Source: RGIG5675 sp050943435 (GTDB lineage Bacteria; Bacillota; Clostridia; Oscillospirales; Ruminococcaceae). Taken from it: DNA of 29,403 nt. The translations under genes were made by a program, and so were the position numbers. Shown piece by piece: positions 15,941 through 23,282 of the stretch (position 1 is its first letter; every line of letters starts with the position of its first letter). Location: positions 1 to 29,403 of the forward strand of contig JBMNPE010000010.1 of NCBI GenBank assembly GCA_050943435.1, written 5' to 3'. The notes beneath the pieces are model-generated. The model was not told the origin of the DNA. It did not search any database and saw only the letters and a list, made by a program, of their open reading frames with translations.

Positions 15941-16336
15941 TCAGATGCACTTGACGTAGAATTCCCTTTCGGGTTTCTTTCCGTCATAGTCTGCAATGAA
16001 CACGCCCTGTCCGTTTCCGATCACGGCCTTTCCGTCGTGTATCGCTATATCCAGCGATACACCGGCGACAGCTGATTTGGAGTGTGCGGAAGCCTCGTCG
16101 AGATCGCCCTTGAAGTTCTGCTTGTTGTGTGCTGGGAATATCCTCTCAAAGTCTTCAAAGATATCCTCATGAATGTCATCCCTGCCCGAGGCGGTGACGA
16201 TTATCCCGGCATCCGTGTCCGGAGAATACACGACGCAGAGCCCTTCCTTGATTCCGCTTGAGGAAACGGACTTATTGACCATGTCCGTCACTTCGAACAG
16301 GCCAGTCTTTCCGGTGCTTACATTATAAGTATCCAT
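15941..16336 (-). CDS. YjbQ/UPF0047 family protein (paralogue 3, degenerate active site)
   Basis: The 131-residue protein is the most divergent of the five YjbQ copies. The H-T/S-T-A-G motif is D-T-D-A-G (D40), the second family His is absent (F-K-G-D), and only the third is kept (H85 in A-S-A-H-S-K). The C-terminal D-G-P-R is changed to D-G-K-K, and GTWQ is GNGQG. Length and fold pattern are otherwise preserved, with no frameshift, so it is a maintained gene rather than a pseudogene. Its start overlaps the SIS3 stop by one base (TGATG), with GAGGTGG upstream. It could be a non-catalytic partner of SIS3 or of other YjbQ subunits; that is inference. Confidence 0.83.
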   Translation of the reverse strand: MDTYNVSTGKTGLFEVTDMVNKSVSSSGIKEGLCVVYSPDTDAGIIVTASGRDDIHEDIFEDFERIFPAHNKQNFKGDLDEASAHSKSAVAGVSLDIAIHDGKAVIGNGQGVFIADYDGKKPEREFYVKCI

Positions 16337-17502
16337 CAGTCCACCACCTCGATGACGCTCGTCTTGATGGTGCTGCCGACGGGAGATTTCTTCTGCGGGC
16401 TGTTCTCGTCGCGGAAATACGTCTCCCCGTTCATAGCTGCAAAGTAGCTTGCGAGCAGTGAACCTGGGACGTAGTTCATCATGGGTCCTATGAACTCGAA
16501 TCCCTCAGGCGCTGCCGGAACTTCGCAGTACTCAACGCCTTCGTCCTTGATGCCGAACTCGTCTATCGGGCAGTCAGCCGTCACGAGCACCGGTCTCGCT
16601 ACGTTCCTGGCCTGGTGGACCGTCTCGCACACCCTTGACCTGTCAGGTGCGCTCTTCTGGGCTACCACGATCGTGCCGATTGCATTGCTGTCGTGGGCAA
16701 AGTAGTTCACATGGCACCAATCCTCTGAATCCATCGTGGGCACCATCATTCCGGCCACTTCGACGAACTTCGCGCCTATAAAGTATGCCGATGCCCAGTT
16801 GACGTCGTCTCCAATGGACTCGAACTTCTTGAGGTCCTTCCACTTGAGGGCAAGTTCGTACATCTGCTGGTCGATCCTGTCCATTTCGCGGGCATAGTCG
16901 CCTGTCTGCTTCTTTACTGCCTCAAACAGGCTGTCGAGGGATCCCTTCGGGGAAAGCCCCTTTGCTTCTCCCATATAAGCAGCCAGAGCATAGAGTCCCA
17001 TGAGGGATGCGTAGTAGTTGCGCAGTCCAGGAGTTGCATAATCGACAGGAGGGGTGTTCACAATGAGCTTGTACTCAGCCTCCCTGGCGGCCTGGGAATC
17101 AGGCACATTCGTGAGAGCCAGGGTGTGGCATCCCTTGGATTTTGCCCTTCTTAGGGCTTCTGCGACCCTGTTCGGGCTTCCGGACGCGCTAACCGCCACT
17201 ACCAGCGTGACATCCGAATACCTCGGGTCGAATTCGAGGCTCCTCGCGACATCGATGCAGCGCTCTGCGCTGAAGCGGTTGCCGAAGGCGTTCACGAATT
17301 TCTTGAAGGCGGGCACTGCGCATATCGATGCGAGGTAGGAGTCCCCGCAGCCCGTAATTATAACCCTGCGTATTCCTTTTATTACATCTTCAGGTATCGT
17401 GTCTGAAAGGCCTTTCCTGACGCCGTCTATCTGAACCTGGCAGAGTTCCGGCAGGCTCAGGCACTGAAGTTTCAGGGGATCCTGATAATCTTTTCTTTCC
17501 AT
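16336..17502 (-). CDS. Double-SIS-domain sugar-phosphate isomerase/deglycase-like protein 3
   Basis: The 388-residue SIS protein has T-G-C-G-D-S-Y at about 50-56, S-A-S-G-S-P at 105-110, and S-E-D-W-C-H-V-N-Y-F at 259-268; Cys replaces the Asn found in SIS1 and SIS2. Both phosphate loops look functional. Its ribosome site (AAAGGAA) is weaker than others in this operon. It is preceded by YjbQ4 (18-base gap) and overlaps YjbQ3 by one base, the tightest SIS-YjbQ coupling in the window, which suggests equimolar synthesis with YjbQ3. Confidence 0.88.
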   Translation of the reverse strand: MERKDYQDPLKLQCLSLPELCQVQIDGVRKGLSDTIPEDVIKGIRRVIITGCGDSYLASICAVPAFKKFVNAFGNRFSAERCIDVARSLEFDPRYSDVTLVVAVSASGSPNRVAEALRRAKSKGCHTLALTNVPDSQAAREAEYKLIVNTPPVDYATPGLRNYYASLMGLYALAAYMGEAKGLSPKGSLDSLFEAVKKQTGDYAREMDRIDQQMYELALKWKDLKKFESIGDDVNWASAYFIGAKFVEVAGMMVPTMDSEDWCHVNYFAHDSNAIGTIVVAQKSAPDRSRVCETVHQARNVARPVLVTADCPIDEFGIKDEGVEYCEVPAAPEGFEFIGPMMNYVPGSLLASYFAAMNGETYFRDENSPQKKSPVGSTIKTSVIEVVD

Positions 17503-17520
17503 GCTGTCAAATTCCTTTCT

Positions 17521-17922
17521 TTAGCCTTCCAGCACGCTCACGTAGAACGAGCGCGGGCGGGGGCCGTCGAATTCAGCGAAGACTATGGCCTGCTCAGGTC
17601 CGAGAACGAGCTTCCCGTCTTCCACAATGAAGGATATCTGCGAATTAGTGAGGGCTGTCTTGACATGGCCGCCCGCATCGGACGCTGTCTCCCTGTGCTT
17701 GAAATCCACCCTCGTGGGGACCATGCGCTCTATGGAGTTCATGACGTCCTTTCTGCTGGCGTCGTCCTTTGCACACACGACAAGTCCTGCTGTAGAGTGG
17801 AGCATTGAAACATGAAGAACTCCGTTTTTTACTCCGCTCTTCTCAAGCTCTTCCCTGACTGCGGCCGTGATGTCGTGCATCCCCATGTATTCGGTCTGTA
17901 CCGATCTCTTTGCAAGATACAT
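17521..17922 (-). CDS. YjbQ/UPF0047 family protein (paralogue 4, His-complete)
   Basis: The protein has 133 residues. All three family histidines are present: H42 in HSTAG, H76 (F-K-H) and H86 (G-G-H-V-K). The C-terminal E-F-D-G-P-R block is kept, while GTWQ reads GPEQA. The ATG follows GAGGAGG with a nine-base gap. It is immediately downstream of YjbQ5 (14 bases), so a His-complete and a His-less YjbQ are encoded in tandem. The family forms trimers in known structures, so mixed trimers are possible. Confidence 0.9.
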   Translation of the reverse strand: MYLAKRSVQTEYMGMHDITAAVREELEKSGVKNGVLHVSMLHSTAGLVVCAKDDASRKDVMNSIERMVPTRVDFKHRETASDAGGHVKTALTNSQISFIVEDGKLVLGPEQAIVFAEFDGPRPRSFYVSVLEG

Positions 17923-17936
17923 CTTCTAAACCCTCC

Positions 17937-18341
17937 TCACGCCTTCTCTACTATTTCTACCTGGAAGCTGCGCTTGCGCGGTCCGTCGAATTCCATGTAG
18001 ACAAGGCCCTGGGAAGAGCCGAGAATCAGCTTTCCCTCGTGTATGATCAGGGCTTTTGATGTGCCCATCAGGGCAGATTTGACCCTTCCGGATGCGTCAT
18101 GGGGTGATTCCTGGTTCCTGTAGCTCACGCGGTTTGGTATGTTCCTCGAAATTTCGTCCTCGAGGTCATACAGCCCTCTGACGTCCCAGAATGATGTAAT
18201 GCAGAGTCCTGCCGTTCCGTCAGGCACGCTCACGATGCAGAGACCTTCCTTGACTCCGCTCTTTTTTACCAGGTCGTTAACCTGCGCGGTGATGGAAGGA
18301 CAGCCGTTGAGTTCTGTTTCGATATCAATGTTGTAAAGCAT
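17937..18341 (-). CDS. YjbQ/UPF0047 family protein (paralogue 5, all three His lost)
   Basis: The 134-residue protein keeps the YjbQ scaffold (K-S-G-V-K-E-G-L, G-T-A-G, S-S-Q-G-L-V-Y, E-F-D-G-P-R). The three conserved histidines are replaced: D41 in D-G-T-A-G, N76 (Y-R-N-Q), and R86 (A-S-G-R-V-K). The rest of the sequence is closest to YjbQ1 (both have T-S-F-W-D and G-S-S-Q-G), so it is a clean active-site variant and not general decay. The start at 18341 follows GAGGAGG; a longer reading overlaps the SIS4 stop and is not favoured. It lies between SIS4 and YjbQ4. Confidence 0.87.
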   Translation of the reverse strand: MLYNIDIETELNGCPSITAQVNDLVKKSGVKEGLCIVSVPDGTAGLCITSFWDVRGLYDLEDEISRNIPNRVSYRNQESPHDASGRVKSALMGTSKALIIHEGKLILGSSQGLVYMEFDGPRKRSFQVEIVEKA

Positions 18342-18354
18342 CCAGACAGCCTCC

Positions 18355-19551
18355 TCAGAAATGTATCTGGACTTCGCTGGTCCCAATGGTCATAGCGTTC
18401 GGCTTGGAATGAAGACTTTCCTTGTCGTATTCCTTGGTCATCGGGTCGTACTGCACGAAGTTCTTCCTTCCGCCGAGAGTGGCGCAGTAGCCTGCAAGCA
18501 GGGCGTCAGGAACGTATTCCATCAGCGGCATTACCCATTCGTATCCCTCCGGGGCCTTCGGGATTCTCACTACCTCGGCTCCTTCGGCAAATTCGTCGTC
18601 GGAGTTTGTCACTACAAGGGTCGGCCTTCCGATGGAAACAGCTGAAGCCACTGTCTCCTTTACCCTTGAGAGGCTCGGGGAATCCTTGTCGACGTGGAAC
18701 ACTGTCCCTATCGTCTCCGGATCCTTGCAGAAGAAGTCGATGTGGCACCAGTCCTCTGGGTCGTCGTAGTTGCAGATCGTACCGCAGCTCTCATAAAACT
18801 TTTCAAGGCCGAATATCGCCGAATACAGCTGGGTCTCGCATCCTATGAAGTCGAATTTCTCAAATCTGCACCATTTCTGTGCAAGCTCGAACATCTGGGT
18901 ATCAATGCTGTCCATTACCGGGTCCCAGCTGTGGCAGTAAGTTCTTATGGCGTTCTTGAAGTCATCCTCGGCAGTGGGAGGAAGCAGTCCCCTGACATGG
19001 CCGAACCTGCAGGAAAGGGCTGCGAGAGCTGTCATAGAAGCGAAATACGACCTGATGTTCGGATGGATCATCTTGTCATACGGGTACTCCGGCGTCTCGA
19101 CATAGAACACTTTTTTTGCAATCTTGGCGCACCTTGATTCGGGATTGTTGGTGATGAGCATCGAGCAGGCACCGATCGCATTTGCCTTTTCGAGGACCTC
19201 CGCGACCCTCGCTGTGCCGCCGCCGACGCTTATTCCGATGGCAAGCGGGCTGTTGGGCTCGCCTATTCCTATGTCGCCCTTGGTAACGAATCTGGAGAAC
19301 TGTATCGGGTTGTAGACCGACACCTGCATCGCATCACAGTACTTCTTCATTACCGGGAGCATTGCTCCTCCGGCCACCCATGAGTCTCCGGCGCCGGTAA
19401 CTATGATCTTGCGAACATCGAAGATCTCGGAGATTGGCATCAGCCCCTTGAGCTTCTCGCTCCCGAAGCAGCGCTCCGTGGAAGCGTCCGACAGTTCCGG
19501 AAGACTGAGCACTTCCTCGCGGATCGGGCTCGTGAATTTCGTCTTGTCCAC
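18355..19551 (-). CDS. Double-SIS-domain protein 4, altered phosphate loops
   Basis: The 398-residue SIS protein is the first gene of the second operon. The first loop is T-G-A-G-D-S-W (52-58) rather than T-G-C-G-D-S-Y, and the S-V-S-G-N-P loop is S-V-G-G-G-T (108-113), losing the central Ser that normally contacts phosphate. P-E-D-W-C-H-I-D-F-F is at 265-274. These changes suggest a different ligand or a structural role. The start is GTG at 19551 with AAGGAGG seven bases upstream; no ATG fits. It is followed at 13 bases by YjbQ5, the YjbQ copy without histidines, so the most altered SIS and the most altered YjbQ are neighbours. Confidence 0.86.
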   Translation of the reverse strand: MDKTKFTSPIREEVLSLPELSDASTERCFGSEKLKGLMPISEIFDVRKIIVTGAGDSWVAGGAMLPVMKKYCDAMQVSVYNPIQFSRFVTKGDIGIGEPNSPLAIGISVGGGTARVAEVLEKANAIGACSMLITNNPESRCAKIAKKVFYVETPEYPYDKMIHPNIRSYFASMTALAALSCRFGHVRGLLPPTAEDDFKNAIRTYCHSWDPVMDSIDTQMFELAQKWCRFEKFDFIGCETQLYSAIFGLEKFYESCGTICNYDDPEDWCHIDFFCKDPETIGTVFHVDKDSPSLSRVKETVASAVSIGRPTLVVTNSDDEFAEGAEVVRIPKAPEGYEWVMPLMEYVPDALLAGYCATLGGRKNFVQYDPMTKEYDKESLHSKPNAMTIGTSEVQIHF

Positions 19552-19595
19552 TAGTTATCCTCCTTGTTTCGCTTATTAATGTCGAAAAATCCTGC

Positions 19596-19618
19596 GGATG
19601 TGCTTTGTTTCCACATCC
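19596..19618. promoter_or_regulatory. Dyad GGATGTG-N9-CACATCC upstream of the second operon
   Basis: A perfect 7-bp inverted repeat with a 9-base spacer lies about 45-67 bases before the GTG start at 19551, between it and the alaA terminator. It has operator-like size. It differs from the TATGA-N6-TCATA site of the regulator gene, so a link to that regulator is not shown. No clear -35/-10 pair could be called in this gap. Confidence 0.4.
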
Positions 19619-19634
19619 CGCCCAACTTAAAAAT

Positions 19635-19678
19635 ATACCCCTCGCCGTTGCACCGGTCAACGGTGCGGCGAGGGGTAT
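19635..19678 (-). terminator. Terminator of alaA
   Basis: A 12-bp stem (ATACCCCTCGCC / GGCGAGGGGTAT) continues into GCACCG/CGGTGC with a three-base bulge and a GTCAA loop. On the minus strand it is followed by ATTTTTAAG. It lies 37 bases after the aminotransferase stop codon. Confidence 0.88.
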
Positions 19679-19715
19679 TCATCGGTTTTGGGAAAACGAT
19701 TTCCAGAGGACTGCT

Positions 19716-20933
19716 TCAGGCCTGCCTGTAGTCGGAAAGAAACTCCTTCAAGCCTTCCATTGCCTCCCTGAGAACCTTGTTTTCCGGAAGGAAGACTATC
19801 CTGAAGTGGTCCGGCTCAGGCCAGTGGAATCCCCTGCCGTGAACTATGAGGACGTGTTTCTTCTCGAGGAGGTCGAATGCAAATTTCTCGTCGTCTTTTA
19901 TGTTGAATTTGGCCGTGTCTAGCTTCGGGAAGCAGTAGAACGCTGCCTTCGGCTCAACGCAGGTGAGCCCTGGAATTTCGTCTATGCATTCCATTATCGT
20001 CTTCCTCTGCTCGTAGAACCTGCCGCCGGGCTGGGTGTCAGGGTCCGGTCCCTTGTCGGCAAGAGCCAGCTTTATGATGTGCTGGGCAGGAACGTTGGAG
20101 CAGAGCCTCATGGACGAGAGCATGTTCAGTCCCTCGATGTAGCTCTTGGCGCATTTCTTGTCACCGGATATGGTCATCCATCCAACTCGGAATCCCGCTG
20201 CCCTGTGGGATTTGGAGAGTCCGTTCATCGTGATGCAGAAGAGGTCAGGTGCGAGAGAGGCAATCGAAGTGTGTTCTATGCCGTCCATGCACAGCCTGTC
20301 GTAAATCTCGTCAGCAAATATCGCCAGCCCGTATTTTCTGGCCAGTGCGGCAATGTCCTCCAGCAGCTCCTTCGGATATACAGCACCGGTCGGGTTGTTC
20401 GGATTGATTATGACGATAGCCTTTGTCCTCGAGGTTATCTTTGATTCCATGTCCTTCACATCGGGGAGCCATCCGTTTGACTCGTCGCAGATGTAGTGGA
20501 CGGGATGGCCGCCTGCAAGAGTTGAGCATGCAGTCCACAAAGGGTAGTCAGGGGCAGGAAGCAGTATTTCGTCTCCGTTGTCGAGGAGCGCCTGGGTTGC
20601 CATGGAGATCATCTCGCTCACGCCATTGCCGGTATAGACGTCATCCGCAGTGACGCCTTCAATGCCCTTCCTTGCGCAGTATCCGGCAATGGCCTCCCTA
20701 GCCTCGAGAATGCCCTTTGATTCTGAATAGGCGTCCGAATCAGGGATGTCGGCTGTCATTTCGCTTATGAGATAGTCGGGGACATGGAACCCGAATCTCC
20801 CCGGGTTTCCTATGTTGAGCTTGAGTATCTCTATTCCGCTTCTCTCCATCTCCGATGCCCTGTCGAGCACCGGACCACGCACGTCATATGCCACATGGTC
20901 CAGCTTAGAGGATTTCCTTATTACCCTGTTCAC
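19716..20933 (-). CDS. alaA: Glutamate-pyruvate aminotransferase AlaA
   Basis: The 405-residue class I/II PLP aminotransferase matches the E. coli AlaA pattern closely: K-S-S-K-L at the N-terminus, Y-D-x-R-G-P-V-L, N-I-G-N-P, D-Y-P-L-W-T-A, N-P-N-N-P-T-G-A-V-Y, F-A-D-E-I-Y-D, and the PLP lysine K241 in N-G-L-S-K. It transfers amino groups between glutamate and pyruvate to form alanine. The start chosen is GTG at 20933, nine bases after AGGAGG, giving the same length as E. coli AlaA. It stands alone between its own promoter and terminator and is divergent from pgk. Confidence 0.93.
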   Translation of the reverse strand: MNRVIRKSSKLDHVAYDVRGPVLDRASEMERSGIEILKLNIGNPGRFGFHVPDYLISEMTADIPDSDAYSESKGILEAREAIAGYCARKGIEGVTADDVYTGNGVSEMISMATQALLDNGDEILLPAPDYPLWTACSTLAGGHPVHYICDESNGWLPDVKDMESKITSRTKAIVIINPNNPTGAVYPKELLEDIAALARKYGLAIFADEIYDRLCMDGIEHTSIASLAPDLFCITMNGLSKSHRAAGFRVGWMTISGDKKCAKSYIEGLNMLSSMRLCSNVPAQHIIKLALADKGPDPDTQPGGRFYEQRKTIMECIDEIPGLTCVEPKAAFYCFPKLDTAKFNIKDDEKFAFDLLEKKHVLIVHGRGFHWPEPDHFRIVFLPENKVLREAMEGLKEFLSDYRQA

Positions 20934-20992
20934 TATAAAACGCCTCCTGCGCACACTTGGTCATTGGTGGATTCTGATTTTGTATTCTGATA

Positions 20993-21021
20993 AGAATATC
21001 ACCGGAGGGGCCATACTTCAA
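20993..21021 (-). promoter_or_regulatory. Candidate alaA promoter
   Basis: On the minus strand TTGAAG (21016-21021) and TATTCT (20993-20998) are separated by exactly 17 bases, about 60 bases before the GTG start. Confidence 0.6.
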
Positions 21022-21101
21022 CTCATTTTCTCTGCATCACAATTGTCCGGATTGCCCCTGAAAATAATGTTTCGGGCACAATATTGTTGACCCCGGAATT
21101 C

Positions 21102-21130
21102 TTGAACGGAAACATGCTCAGTAATATAAT
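21102..21130 (+). promoter_or_regulatory. pgk promoter
   Basis: TTGAAC (21102-21107) and a perfect TATAAT (21125-21130) are separated by 17 bases, 62 bases before the pgk start. This is a strong housekeeping promoter. Confidence 0.85.
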
Positions 21131-21192
21131 GATGAAGCAGTTTAAAAGGCAGCAAAAACAAGAAAATACAATTAATTAGGAGAAAGCGCCAA

Positions 21193-22404
21193 ATGAAGAA
21201 ATTCAACAAGCTAACCGTGGAAGACCTGGACGTCGCCGGAAAACGCGTACTCGTACGCTGCGACTTCAACGTTCCTCTCAAGGACGGAAAGATCACCGAC
21301 GACACAAGAATCACAGCAGCTCTTCCCACAATCAAGTACCTCATTGACCACAATGCAAAGGTCATCCTCTGCTCCCACCTCGGGAAGCCGAAGGGAGTCG
21401 ACCCCGCATTCTCTCTCGCACCTGTTGCAGAGCGCCTTTCCGAAGTTCTCGGAAAGAAAGTCGTGTTTGCAGATGACGACAGAGTCGTCGGCGATATTGC
21501 GAGAAAAGACATAGCCGCCATGAAGGACGGGGATGTTGTTCTCCTCCAGAACACCAGGTTCCGCCCCGAGGAGACCAAGAACGGGGAAGAGTTCTCCAAG
21601 GACCTCGGCAGCATTGCAGATCTTTTCGTAAACGACGCTTTCGGATCCGCCCACAGGGCACACTGTTCCACAGTCGGCGTGGCATCCTATGTTGAAAAAT
21701 CAGCCAACGGATTCCTGATGGCCAAGGAGGTCAAATACCTCAGCGACGCTGTTGAAGACCCGGTCCGCCCGTTCGTCACGATCCTCGGCGGTGCAAAGGT
21801 TGCTGACAAGCTTGCAGTCATCGAGAACCTGCTCAAGAAGGCAGACACCATAATCATCGGCGGCGGGATGGCCTATACCTTCATCAAGGCAATGGGATAT
21901 CAGGTAGGCAAGTCCCTAGTTGACGACACGAAGATAGATTACTGCAAAGATATGATGGACCGCGCAAAGAAGAACGGCGTGAAGCTGCTCCTTCCAATTG
22001 ACACCGTAGTGGGAAAGAACTTCCCTGACCCCATTGATGCAGTAATCGACGTCAAGACAGTTTCCTCTGCATCCATTCCTGCTGACATGATGGGCCTCGA
22101 CATCGGTCCTGCCTCCATCCAGCTGTTCACTGACGAGATCAAGAAGGCAAAGACGGTCGTATGGAACGGCCCGATGGGTGTTGCAGAGAATCCGGTTCTC
22201 TGCAAGGGGACCGAGGCAATAGCAAAGGCAATGGCAGACAACAAGGACGCCATCACCGTTGTAGGCGGAGGAGATTCCGCAGCGGCTGTCAAGAAGCTTG
22301 GATATGCGGACAAGATGACCCACATAAGCACCGGCGGCGGAGCTTCCCTGGAGTTCCTGGAAGGCAAGGACCTGCCCGGAATCGCCGCTATGACCGACAA
22401 ATAA
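21193..22404 (+). CDS. pgk: Phosphoglycerate kinase
   Basis: The 403-residue protein has the PGK signature V-R-C-D-F-N-V-P-L near residue 17, Q-N-T-R-F-R-P-E-E, D-A-F-G-S-A-H-R, the I-L-G-G-A-K-V hinge region, G-G-G-D-S-A-A-A near 357 and S-T-G-G-G-A-S-L-E at the C-terminal nucleotide-binding end. It transfers phosphate from 1,3-bisphosphoglycerate to ADP in glycolysis. AGGAGA precedes the ATG. It is the first gene of pgk-tpiA-deoD, with a hairpin terminator after it that probably lets only part of the transcripts continue into tpiA. Confidence 0.98.
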   Translation: MKKFNKLTVEDLDVAGKRVLVRCDFNVPLKDGKITDDTRITAALPTIKYLIDHNAKVILCSHLGKPKGVDPAFSLAPVAERLSEVLGKKVVFADDDRVVGDIARKDIAAMKDGDVVLLQNTRFRPEETKNGEEFSKDLGSIADLFVNDAFGSAHRAHCSTVGVASYVEKSANGFLMAKEVKYLSDAVEDPVRPFVTILGGAKVADKLAVIENLLKKADTIIIGGGMAYTFIKAMGYQVGKSLVDDTKIDYCKDMMDRAKKNGVKLLLPIDTVVGKNFPDPIDAVIDVKTVSSASIPADMMGLDIGPASIQLFTDEIKKAKTVVWNGPMGVAENPVLCKGTEAIAKAMADNKDAITVVGGGDSAAAVKKLGYADKMTHISTGGGASLEFLEGKDLPGIAAMTDK

Positions 22405-22418
22405 GAAACCGCTGTCGA

Positions 22419-22450
22419 CAGGGCTTCCGCATGAGCGGAGCCCTGTTTTA
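22419..22450 (+). terminator. Hairpin terminator/attenuator between pgk and tpiA
   Basis: CAGGGC-T-TCCGC pairs with GCGGA-GCCCTG (one bulged T, loop ATGA) and is followed by TTTTATAT. It lies 15 bases after the pgk stop. As no separate strong tpiA promoter is evident, partial read-through is likely. Confidence 0.75.
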
Positions 22451-22482
22451 TATGATGAATGTTTTTGAAGGAGATTGTATAG

Positions 22483-23253
22483 ATGGATAAGGCTAGACGC
22501 GCCGCAGTCATAGCGGGCAACTGGAAGATGAACAAGACGGCATCCGAAGCTGCAGAGCTCTACGATGCACTGATCCCACTGGTGAAGGATGCATCCTGCG
22601 AAGTGGTGACATGCGTCCCCTTTACCGACATTGCCGTGGCAGTCCAGAAGTGCAAGGACACGAATATCAAAGTCGGGGCTGAAAACTGCCATTTCAAGGC
22701 CTCAGGGGCATATACGGGGGAGATTTCCGCACCGATGCTCACAGAAGCCGGTGTAAATTACGTAATTGTCGGCCACAGCGAGCGCAGGCAGTATTTCGGT
22801 GAGACGGACGAGACCGTCAACCTCCGTGCCCGCGCAGTCATAGATGCCGGCATGAAGGTGATCATATGCGTCGGCGAGACCCTCGAAGAGCGCGAGCTCG
22901 GAATTACCGAGGAGCGCATCGGCCAACAGATCAAGCTCGACCTCCACGGATTCACTGCAGATGACATGAAGAACGTCATCATTGCATATGAGCCGATCTG
23001 GGCAATAGGCACGGGAAAGACCGCAACGGCTCTCCAGGCTGAGGAGGTCTGCGGATTCATACGCACTGTCCTGGTAAAGCTCTTCGGGGTGGAGACGGCA
23101 GAATCCACCACCATTCAGTACGGCGGTTCCATGAAGCCGGCCAATGCTGCTGAGCTTCTCGCCCAGGTGGACATCGACGGAGGCCTCATCGGAGGCGCTG
23201 CCCTCAAGGCTGACGATTTTGCCGCTATAGTCAAGGCGGCTTCAGAAGGCTGA
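22483..23253 (+). CDS. tpiA: Triose-phosphate isomerase
   Basis: The 256-residue protein has the catalytic set A-G-N-W-K-M-N (N13, K15), G-H-S-E-R-R (H98), and A-Y-E-P-I-W-A-I-G-T-G (E170), and the phosphate loop Y-G-G-S-M near the C-terminus. It interconverts dihydroxyacetone phosphate and glyceraldehyde-3-phosphate. AAGGAG lies about ten bases before ATG. It lies between pgk and deoD and is co-oriented with both. Confidence 0.98.
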   Translation: MDKARRAAVIAGNWKMNKTASEAAELYDALIPLVKDASCEVVTCVPFTDIAVAVQKCKDTNIKVGAENCHFKASGAYTGEISAPMLTEAGVNYVIVGHSERRQYFGETDETVNLRARAVIDAGMKVIICVGETLEERELGITEERIGQQIKLDLHGFTADDMKNVIIAYEPIWAIGTGKTATALQAEEVCGFIRTVLVKLFGVETAESTTIQYGGSMKPANAAELLAQVDIDGGLIGGAALKADDFAAIVKAASEG

Positions 23254-23282
23254 AACAGAGAATTTGACGGAGGATTTCCCTT

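Noticed and set aside
21916..22692. Long minus-strand open frames across pgk and tpiA
   Set aside because: They are opposite-strand shadows of two clearly identified glycolytic genes and show no domain pattern.
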